Assembly: GCA_002491245.1 (NCBI GenBank)
Contig: DKVO01000041.1
Coordinates: 55,801-66,268 of the forward strand
Direction of reading: 5' to 3'
Source of the DNA: Porphyromonadaceae bacterium UBA7176
GTDB taxonomy: Bacteria > Bacteroidota > Bacteroidia > Bacteroidales > Muribaculaceae
Length of the DNA: 10,468 nucleotides
The position numbers and the translations under genes were made by a program. The notes below the pieces were generated by a model that had not been told where the DNA came from, made no database searches, and was given only the letters and a program-made list of their open reading frames with translations. Of this stretch, positions 1 through 6,308 are shown one piece after another; the stretch's first letter is position 1, and the number at the start of each line of letters is the position of its first letter.

Positions 1-81
1 ATAGGCGGTTAACCGAGGAGTCTCCGCTTTGCGGAGGCTGATGCTGACCTTCGGGCACGACTTGGAGAGTCGCGCTCCTAT
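1..81. repeat. Nested-palindrome intergenic element
   Basis: This non-coding stretch downstream of the operon holds three inverted repeats in a row: a perfect 10-bp palindrome at 6-15 (CGGTTAACCG), a 6-bp stem with a 3-nt loop at 22-36 (CTCCGC/GCGGAG), and an 8-bp stem with a 5-nt loop at 55-75 (GCACGACT/AGTCGCGC, one G-T pair). The outermost bases ATAGG (1-5) and CCTAT (77-81) are also complementary, so the element could close as one multi-branched structure. It resembles a dispersed intergenic repeat or a structured 3' region. The window edge cuts off the left side, so its true extent is unknown. I see no protein, tRNA or known RNA family in it. Confidence 0.45.
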
Positions 82-108
82 AGATGCTTAACTCGTTGAT
101 ATGGGGTG

Positions 109-125
109 AAAATGCGGAGCATTTT
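109..125 (-). terminator. Hairpin, probable operon terminator
   Basis: A perfect 7-bp stem, AAAATGC (109-115) and GCATTTT (119-125), closes a 3-nt loop. It lies 16 nt beyond the stop codon of the TPR lipoprotein gene. Read on the minus strand the stem ends in TTTT, giving the U-run of an intrinsic terminator. Because the stem is symmetric (AAAA at one end, TTTT at the other), it could also stop transcription arriving from the left. The position after the last gene of the minus-strand operon supports the call. Confidence 0.6.
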
Positions 126-141
126 CTTCCTATGATGGCTT

Positions 142-3141
142 TTATTCTTCGAGGAGGGGGTCGTCGCCTTCGCTGCCGGGGAGGAGGGGTGCCGGGGTTG
201 GTTTAGTCGGCTGTGTGGGTGTTTCCGGGGTTGGCTGTGGGGCCGGAGTGGGTTGTTGTGGTTGGTCGGATACGGATGTTGCGTCGGCTTCGGTTTCTGC
301 CTCGGTCTCTGCCTCTGCCTCGGTCTCGGGGAGGGTTTCTATTTCTTCGGGTGCGAGGAGGTTGGCCTGGGCGTCGATGTAGTTCTGCTCTTCGAGGTAG
401 CGGAAGTATTCTTCGAAGGAACGTCCTTGGTCGAAGAGGAGTTGCAGGTTGGCTTCGCTGATGGCTATTGGGCGTACGCCGGCCGGGATGGAGAAGTCGT
501 CGGCAGCGGCCATTACTTGCCTATAGTGGTCGAGCTCGGCCTGGTTTTCGAAACCACGGACGATGATCATGCCAAGCCGCCCGAAGTTCATCTGCTCGAT
601 GTCGAAGTCTTTTACGACGAATGATTTGAAGTTGTGACGGGCGATTTCGTAGAGGAGCGCGTTGCTTGATACTTTGTCGGTTGGGAAGGTGAAGACGAGT
701 GTCTGCCTTGAGTCGGGGTTGAGCTCGAATGTGGCTTCGCTGTCGTCGGCTGTCGCGGTGGTGTCGTTGGATAGCTTGAGGTCCCATATCATGCCTCTTA
801 TGTTTCCGGTAGCGCCTGCCTGCAGCTGGCGTCCCTGGGCCATGCCTTTTACCCACTCGCTCACGATGGGAGCGAGGTCGGTGTCGGGGTATCGTTCGAG
901 CATGTCGCGTAGAGTGGCGTCGAAAGCGTCTTTGTTTTTCTCGGTGACATATGTGAGGGCATCGAGGAACATGAATTTTGGCATGATCTTGCTCAGAGGA
1001 TACTCTTGGTTCATGCGACGGTTGGCTTCGTGGACTTCGTTGTTGCGGTTGGAGAGATATGCGTCGTATGTGGCGGCGTAGAGTTCTTCTTGTATACGGT
1101 CCATGTCGCGGATTTTGTCGAAGTATGCCGGGTCTTTCATGGCTATGCCATACTTAGAGTCGGGGAAGTCGGAGAGGATGAGTTGCCTCCAGTGCTCGGC
1201 GGCAGTGTCGTTGCCACGCCGGAGTTCCATGAGGTAGAGGTTGTAGTATGTGTCGAGGCGGTAGATATTGTCGGGGAAGTCGGTGAGCAGCCTGTCGAAC
1301 TCGCGGTGAGAGGCAGAGTAGTCGTCGAGTTTATCCTTGAGGATTACGCCCATGTTGTAGAGCCCTTCTTGTATCACTTCGCGCGAAGTAGTCTTTTCGG
1401 CGTCGGTGGAAGGTATCTGGGCGATGTAGTACTCGCGGAAGTGCGGATCAGCCGCCCTTGCAGCGGCGGCGGTGTCGACGGGAGCTTCTGCAATTTCGTT
1501 GTTGCCGGAGTTTTCGGAGTCGATGGAGTCGCTTTCGCTGTCGGCGGCAGCGAAGTCGTCGGTGTTGAAGCTTGATTTATTTCGGCGTCTCCAGTTGTCT
1601 TCGAGTTTTCGAGATCCCCACCGTTTCTGGAAATCGGTCTTGCCGGCGTTGCGAGTGGCGGAGTTGTAGAAGTACCACGAATTGTCGCTGTTGATGACAA
1701 AGGACTGGGTTGAGTTGTCGTTCAGTTTATTGTCGCGTGCGGCTTCGTCGGCGAGGTATTCCTGTCGCGCGGCCTCTTCGGCTTCTTTCTCTTCTTTTTC
1801 CTTGAGGTCGGCTATTATCTTGTCGATAACTTTGTTGCGTTGGTCCTCTGGCATGGCCGCGAGCCGCAGGAGGCTGTCCTGCAGGACTACGTTGCCGGAG
1901 TATACGGCGAGTTCGTCGAGGACATCGCTGCGCCGCTTTATGTCGCGATAGCCCGGGAAGGTTTCGGGGAGGAGGGGAACGGCCTCGGAGTAGTTTGGCT
2001 GTGCTTTGGTGTAGTCTCCGCGTAAGAAATACAGTTCGCCGAGCTTAACCTGATTGACGGCTTTGTCGATGCTGTTGCGAGTGGATTTTTCGTTAGCAAG
2101 CTCGTAGTTTTCGATGGCCCTTGCGGTGTCGCCGCGCGAGAGGTAGAGGTTGCCGATGGCGTAGTATATCTGGTCGAGATAGTCTTTGTTGCGGTCGTAC
2201 CGCGTCATGCGCCTTAGGGCCTTGACTTCGGGTTCGATGTCGGCACCGCTGTATACTTCGCTTTGCTTGATGCGAGCGTTGAATTTGGTGCGGTATGGGG
2301 CAGAGGCAGATCCACCGGCGGCACCGAATGCCCGGTATGCGTCGGCCGGCCTGTCGAGCCGGCTGTATACCTGACCGAGGAGGAAGTTGAGCCGTGTCTT
2401 CTGAGCGCCTTTGGCGCCTTTGACGGCCATTTCGAGGAACGGGAGAGCGTCGGCATATTGGCCGGCGTGGATGTAGAAGTCGGCGTAGACGAAGTTGTAG
2501 AGGTTGCGGAGGCGGTTGCTTGTGAGTTCGTCGTGTTTGATACGGGTTATTATGAGTTCGGCCTCATATTGCCAACCCATAGCGATGTACGACAGGGCTT
2601 GCATCAGTTTAGCCTCGACGACTGTTGCCGGGAGCCAGCGGAAGTGTTTGGAGATGTAGAAAAAGGTGGATGCCGCGCCCATGAAGTCGCCGTTGTAGTA
2701 TTGGCCTCTTCCGAGCATGAGCCATGCGTTGTGGAGGAAGGGGTTGTACTCTTCGCGCCGCAGCCATTCTTTGTTTTTGGGGCTATTGCGGCTGCCTTTT
2801 ACTTTTGGTTTCTTTTTGATAGAGCGCAGCTGTATGGCTTTCTGGGCTTTTTCGATTGACCGGGTGAAGTCGCCGGCAGGCTGGGGGGCCGTAGGGTCGT
2901 CCTTGGCTTCGACGGGGTGCATGTATACGAAGCGCGAATAGTCGTCTTCGTATTTGCTCTCCATGTCGGCGAGAGTCTCCTTGTAGTGTTTGTCGCCGTT
3001 GTAGTATATGTTGTATCGGGTGATGAATGCCTGATAGTTGCGCGATGCGGCGGTGTTCTTTTTTAGGGAACACGATTGCATCGCGGCGGCCGCTATGGCA
3101 ACCGCGATAAGGATTGTGAGTTTGATAAACCGGACAGACAT
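142..3141 (-). CDS. PorW/SprE-like TPR lipoprotein
   Basis: A 999-residue tetratricopeptide lipoprotein of the PorW/SprE type. In bacteria with type IX secretion, such proteins are outer-membrane lipoproteins that connect the PorK/N ring to the PorL/M motor. Residues 1-23 form a signal peptide (basic start, Ala/Ile-rich core), and Cys24 after MQS is the likely lipidated residue. TPR-like helices follow at about 130-395 (for example YYAIGNLYLSRGD and KLGELYFLRGDYTKA). Next come a Glu/Lys/Ala-rich probable coiled coil at about 438-466, an acidic Ser/Asp linker at about 530-560, a second TPR block at about 586-756, and a mixed alpha/beta C-terminal domain at about 805-920. The tail (about 930-999) is low-complexity Glu/Thr then Pro/Thr. 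I chose the ATG at 3141: an upstream TTG at 3168 would add nine non-hydrophobic residues and overlap the preceding stop. It lies 23 nt after the HD phosphodiesterase gene. Family assignment is from overall architecture; whether this organism has a type IX system is not visible here. Confidence 0.75.
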   Translation of the reverse strand: MSVRFIKLTILIAVAIAAAAMQSCSLKKNTAASRNYQAFITRYNIYYNGDKHYKETLADMESKYEDDYSRFVYMHPVEAKDDPTAPQPAGDFTRSIEKAQKAIQLRSIKKKPKVKGSRNSPKNKEWLRREEYNPFLHNAWLMLGRGQYYNGDFMGAASTFFYISKHFRWLPATVVEAKLMQALSYIAMGWQYEAELIITRIKHDELTSNRLRNLYNFVYADFYIHAGQYADALPFLEMAVKGAKGAQKTRLNFLLGQVYSRLDRPADAYRAFGAAGGSASAPYRTKFNARIKQSEVYSGADIEPEVKALRRMTRYDRNKDYLDQIYYAIGNLYLSRGDTARAIENYELANEKSTRNSIDKAVNQVKLGELYFLRGDYTKAQPNYSEAVPLLPETFPGYRDIKRRSDVLDELAVYSGNVVLQDSLLRLAAMPEDQRNKVIDKIIADLKEKEEKEAEEAARQEYLADEAARDNKLNDNSTQSFVINSDNSWYFYNSATRNAGKTDFQKRWGSRKLEDNWRRRNKSSFNTDDFAAADSESDSIDSENSGNNEIAEAPVDTAAAARAADPHFREYYIAQIPSTDAEKTTSREVIQEGLYNMGVILKDKLDDYSASHREFDRLLTDFPDNIYRLDTYYNLYLMELRRGNDTAAEHWRQLILSDFPDSKYGIAMKDPAYFDKIRDMDRIQEELYAATYDAYLSNRNNEVHEANRRMNQEYPLSKIMPKFMFLDALTYVTEKNKDAFDATLRDMLERYPDTDLAPIVSEWVKGMAQGRQLQAGATGNIRGMIWDLKLSNDTTATADDSEATFELNPDSRQTLVFTFPTDKVSSNALLYEIARHNFKSFVVKDFDIEQMNFGRLGMIIVRGFENQAELDHYRQVMAAADDFSIPAGVRPIAISEANLQLLFDQGRSFEEYFRYLEEQNYIDAQANLLAPEEIETLPETEAEAETEAETEADATSVSDQPQQPTPAPQPTPETPTQPTKPTPAPLLPGSEGDDPLLEE

Positions 3142-3164
3142 CAGTCGATTAACGCACCCGGGAG

Positions 3165-5189
3165 TCAATTATTGTTGTTTTCGGGAGTCTTGGCAGCCGA
3201 AGGGTAGGCTATTCTGGAATGGTAGATTGTCATGAGTCGTTTGACGAATGCTTCCTTTATTTTGTTTACGTCGCGGAACTCGAGGGTTGATTCGCTGTGT
3301 AGCCCGTCGGCAATCTGTCCGTCGACGATGCGGTTGACAAGGTCGGTGATCGCTTCGCGTGTGTGTTCCTTGAGCGATCGGGAGGCCGCTTCAACCGAGT
3401 CGGCCATCATGAGGACGGATGTCTCGCGGCTCTGAGGGTTGGGGCCGGGGTATGTGAATGGCGCTTTGTCGATTTCTTCACCTTCGTGTTGGCGGCAGTA
3501 GGTGATGTAGAAGTATTTAGCCATGCCACGCCCGTGGTGCTCACGGATGAAGTTGCGTATCACTTCGGGTATGCCGGCTTTGTCGGCGAGCTGGAGGCCG
3601 TCGGCGACGTGGTTGACCACTATCGCGGCGCTCCTTTCGGGAGGCAGAGCGTCGTGAGGGTTGACTCCGTGCTGGTTTTCGGTGAAGAAGGCCGGGTTGT
3701 TTATCTTGCCTATGTCGTGGTAGAGCGCACCGGCGCGCACGAGCTGCACGTTGGCTCCTATCCTTGCGGCGGCGTCGCTGGCGAGGTTGCTCACTGCGAT
3801 GGAGTGCTGGAAGGTGCCGGGGCATTCGTTGGATAGCCTCATGAGTATGGGGGTGTTGATGTCGGCGAGCTCGACGAGTGTGACAACCGAAATGAAGCCG
3901 AAAATGCGCTCGACGGCAAACATGAGGATGTAGGCCATCGAAGTGAGGGCTGCATTTACGGCGAGGAATGCCATCATGCGCCAAGTGAAACCTTCGAACG
4001 AGCCGTTCATGAGCAGGTCGAGGGCGACGTATGCCGCGAAATAAGCGAGCATGACTGTAGCGGAAGTGCGCAGGAGCTGAGAGCGGCGGCTTAGTTCGCC
4101 GAGGGAGAAGACTGCGGCAGTGGCTGCGCAGAACTGGAGGAATATGAACTCGAGGGCGAAAGCGGTGACGCCGGCACATATGAGGGTGAGGACACCGGTG
4201 ACGAAGAGGGCTGTGCGACCGTCGAAGAAGACGAGGACGAGTATGGGCACTATCATCATGGGTGCGATGTAGACGCCTTGCGCGACGAAATAGTTGAGGC
4301 CGACCCCGACGAGGAAAAAGAGTGTGACGAGGCTGTACATGAACGCGAGTTTGCGCAGGCTGGCGTATACGTCGGGAACGAAGAAATAGAAGTATACCAT
4401 CATTGCCGCCAGGAGTAGCCCCACATAAAGAGCCTGTCCCAGAAGCATGAGCCATTTGCTCTGGTTTCGGTTGGTGTCGAGCTGGCGGAGCATGTGTTCG
4501 TATGTCTGCAGGTTGGTGAAGTCCTGCGAAGTGATTATGGCTCCTTTGTCGATGATTGTCTGCCCTTGTAGGATGATGCCCCTGTCGGCGGTGAGTGTGA
4601 GGTAGTCGTACTCGTAGAGTCGGCGGCTTTCCTCTTCGTTGCGAGTGTAGTTGGGGAGCAGGATGTTCTGCAGGCCGGCCCGGACGAAGTATTGGTGCAG
4701 GGCGCTGTCGGTAATGACAGAGTCGAGGTATAGATATGCGTCGCGCGGCGATGTGAAGCCGGAAGTTGACATCTCGCTGAGGACATTCTTCTCGAGCAAT
4801 CTAACTTTGGGAAGCCTCCGGGCGGCTATCTCGTCTTTTGTGCGCATGTCCACGACGCCAGAGGCGTAGACTTTGCGAAGTTCGGCACCGAGCTTTTGGG
4901 GCAGGTACCTGTCGGCAGCTTCGGGGAGACGATCGATTATGGTGTCGATGAGGAGCTGGTTGAGTTCGTAGATGGGGACGAAACGGGCGTCGAGAGTGTC
5001 GCGCGCGGCCATGAGTGTGGCCGAGTCGGCATGGATGGGGATGTCGAAAGGGGCGATGAGTTTGGTGTAGTTCCAGGGTCGGCCTTCCTCGTAGTTGAAG
5101 CGGTTTGCCTCGGGGTGAGGGTAGAAGTATACTATTACCAAGAGAGCCCCAAGAGCTATGAGTATTTTGTTGAATATACTTTTAGACAT
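3165..5189 (-). CDS. pgpH: 7TM-HD cyclic-di-AMP phosphodiesterase, PgpH-like
   Basis: A 674-residue membrane phosphodiesterase of the 7TM-HD (PgpH) family, which hydrolyses cyclic di-AMP. A first membrane helix (about 7-24) is followed by an extracytoplasmic 7TMR-HDED-type domain (about 25-245). A cluster of hydrophobic helices (about 246-430, consistent with seven passes) comes next, then a cytoplasmic HD domain (about 450-660). The metal-binding set is intact: His462 (FQHS), His491-Asp492 in HDIG, His527 (VNH), His551-His552 (EHH) and Asp597 (MMADS), so the enzyme should be active. The ATG at 5189 gives a short basic N-terminus directly before the first helix, as expected. The gene ends 23 nt before the TPR lipoprotein start. 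Its 5' leader carries one copy of a 13-bp repeat also found at the end of rel, which suggests it originally followed rel directly. In Firmicutes, PgpH is reported to be inhibited by (p)ppGpp, which makes proximity to rel functionally plausible. The substrate is inferred from the family and is not proven by sequence. Confidence 0.9.
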   Translation of the reverse strand: MSKSIFNKILIALGALLVIVYFYPHPEANRFNYEEGRPWNYTKLIAPFDIPIHADSATLMAARDTLDARFVPIYELNQLLIDTIIDRLPEAADRYLPQKLGAELRKVYASGVVDMRTKDEIAARRLPKVRLLEKNVLSEMSTSGFTSPRDAYLYLDSVITDSALHQYFVRAGLQNILLPNYTRNEEESRRLYEYDYLTLTADRGIILQGQTIIDKGAIITSQDFTNLQTYEHMLRQLDTNRNQSKWLMLLGQALYVGLLLAAMMVYFYFFVPDVYASLRKLAFMYSLVTLFFLVGVGLNYFVAQGVYIAPMMIVPILVLVFFDGRTALFVTGVLTLICAGVTAFALEFIFLQFCAATAAVFSLGELSRRSQLLRTSATVMLAYFAAYVALDLLMNGSFEGFTWRMMAFLAVNAALTSMAYILMFAVERIFGFISVVTLVELADINTPILMRLSNECPGTFQHSIAVSNLASDAAARIGANVQLVRAGALYHDIGKINNPAFFTENQHGVNPHDALPPERSAAIVVNHVADGLQLADKAGIPEVIRNFIREHHGRGMAKYFYITYCRQHEGEEIDKAPFTYPGPNPQSRETSVLMMADSVEAASRSLKEHTREAITDLVNRIVDGQIADGLHSESTLEFRDVNKIKEAFVKRLMTIYHSRIAYPSAAKTPENNNN

Positions 5190-5200
5190 GTCCGGTGAAA

Positions 5201-5213
5201 TTTCTAATGTATT
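5201..5213. repeat. 13-bp direct repeat, copy 1 (phosphodiesterase side)
   Basis: TTTCTAATGTATT occurs here between the DUF1016 stop codon and the phosphodiesterase start, and again identically at 6296-6308 in the same orientation. The flanking bases differ on both sides, so the match is exactly 13 bp. It abuts the stop codon of the DUF1016 gene (5214-5216). With copy 2 it brackets the whole AT-rich DUF1016 segment, like the footprint of an insertion. Confidence 0.85.
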
Positions 5214-6251
5214 TTATATATCAGTTTGGCTAAGCATCTTATCCAACTGAGCTTGTAATTCCTCTTTTTTGGGTAGATATAGCTGATATCTGGCAACGAA
5301 CAGTTTGTTCGTTATTCCTTCTAAAGCATATTCCATCAGCACTTCGTCTCGTTTTGCTCCAAGGACAATTCCTACAGGTAAGTTATCGTCGGGCATACAG
5401 ATTTCGTTTTTAAAATAATTCAGGTATAGATTCATCTGTCCCACATCACCATGCGTTATTTCACTCCGTTTGAGATCAATTAAGACATAACATTTGAGAA
5501 TACAATGATAAAATACCAAATCTACCTTAAATTGACGACCTCCAATAGGCATTACATATTGACGTCCAATAAAAGCAAATCCTCGACCAAGCTCTAAGAG
5601 AAAATTTTCCATATTCTCTTTAAGCGCTTTTTCCAGTTCTCCCTCCTTATAACATTTTCTTTGAGGAAGACCTGTAAATTCCAACACATATGGATCATGA
5701 AGGATATCGTCCGGAGTGAGGATAGCATGACCATGATGCGCGAGTGCAAGTACTCCATCTTTATCCGTGCTGAGAGCAAGCCGATGAAAGAGAGAGGATT
5801 TAATTTGTCGTTTCAATTCCCTAACTGTCCACTTCTGGTTTATGGATTCATGGAAATAGAACTGTAATTCCATTTCATCTCCACATTTCAGAAGTTCAAA
5901 ATAGTGGCTCCAAGTTAATTTGTGAGACAATGTCTCACATTTTGGAAATGTAAGATACAATTTCCGCATATACGTCAAATTGGATCGGCTGAACCCCTTG
6001 CCTCTTAGGGTGGTTAAATCTCGCGACAAACGTATAAGTAGTTGTTTACCATATTCTGCGCGGAATTTGCCATGCTGTTCAAACTCCACGATGTATTGTC
6101 CTGTTCTCCAGTTTGCATTTAATAATTCTGTATTGACAGCTTCTGCTGCACGCCTTTTTGCCAAGCTCCATAAGTTGTCGATACGTCCAATCAAATTTTC
6201 GTAATCAGAATGAGGCACAACCGCAAATATATCATTTACCCAATCTCTCAT
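5214..6251 (-). CDS. DUF1016 / YhcG-type PDDEXK nuclease
   Basis: A 345-residue protein with the two-part layout of the DUF1016 (YhcG) family, predicted PDDEXK nucleases often found beside restriction-modification genes and other defence loci. The helical N-terminal domain (about 17-155) includes family-like segments such as LNANWRTGQYIVEFEQ (45-60). The C-terminal nuclease domain (about 170-330) has FKVDLVFYH with Asp244, then VLIDLKRSE with Asp259 and Lys261, then GDVGQMNLYLNYF. This is the D...(D/E)xK core with Asp in place of the usual Glu, as many YhcG homologues have. Thus the active site looks intact. I chose the ATG at 6251, 47 nt after the rel stop; the frame stays open far upstream inside rel, but that part is Arg/His-rich shadow sequence, not DUF1016. 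The gene is clearly AT-rich compared with rel and the phosphodiesterase, and no partner methylase or specificity subunit lies beside it. That points to recent acquisition as a stand-alone gene. Its cellular role is unproven. Confidence 0.9.
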   Translation of the reverse strand: MRDWVNDIFAVVPHSDYENLIGRIDNLWSLAKRRAAEAVNTELLNANWRTGQYIVEFEQHGKFRAEYGKQLLIRLSRDLTTLRGKGFSRSNLTYMRKLYLTFPKCETLSHKLTWSHYFELLKCGDEMELQFYFHESINQKWTVRELKRQIKSSLFHRLALSTDKDGVLALAHHGHAILTPDDILHDPYVLEFTGLPQRKCYKEGELEKALKENMENFLLELGRGFAFIGRQYVMPIGGRQFKVDLVFYHCILKCYVLIDLKRSEITHGDVGQMNLYLNYFKNEICMPDDNLPVGIVLGAKRDEVLMEYALEGITNKLFVARYQLYLPKKEELQAQLDKMLSQTDI

Positions 6252-6295
6252 AGTTGTTGCAAGTAAAAACCAGATTATAACTATATCCCAATCTT

Positions 6296-6308
6296 TTTCT
6301 AATGTATT
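6296..6308. repeat. 13-bp direct repeat, copy 2 (rel 3' end)
   Basis: This is the second identical copy of TTTCTAATGTATT. It overlaps the last codons of rel: on the minus strand it reads through the final Ile-His and the TAG stop. Since this copy is part of a conserved coding end, it is probably the original sequence or target, and the copy at 5201-5213 is the duplicate or the displaced original junction. Confidence 0.85.

Larger units (their letters stand above)
5201..6308. mobile_element. Candidate DUF1016 insertion cassette, 13-bp flanks
   Basis: This 1.1-kb AT-rich segment holds only the DUF1016 nuclease gene and lies between two GC-rich genes, bounded by identical 13-bp direct repeats. 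Removing one repeat copy plus the interior (1,095 bp) joins the rel stop codon to the phosphodiesterase leader with a 14-nt gap and leaves both reading frames intact. I see no transposase, integrase or terminal inverted repeats in it. The route of entry could therefore be a trans-mobilised cassette, short-homology recombination, or site-specific integration at the rel 3' end. The repeat and composition shift are directly visible; mobility is inference. Confidence 0.5.

Noticed and set aside
1..81. tRNA gene in the palindrome-rich left end
   Set aside because: The stems do not form a cloverleaf: there is no 7-bp acceptor stem, no TTCRA T-loop in the right place and no CCA-side pairing.
1006..1575. 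Long plus-strand frames antisense to the core genes (also 2263-2859, 3363-3836, 7817-8377)
   Set aside because: They are mirror frames caused by the GC-rich codon use of the genes opposite, show no recognisable domain, and the minus-strand genes have full family architecture.
3142..3168. TTG start for the TPR lipoprotein
   Set aside because: It would overlap the stop of the phosphodiesterase gene and place nine extra polar residues before the signal peptide; the ATG at 3141 gives a normal lipoprotein leader.
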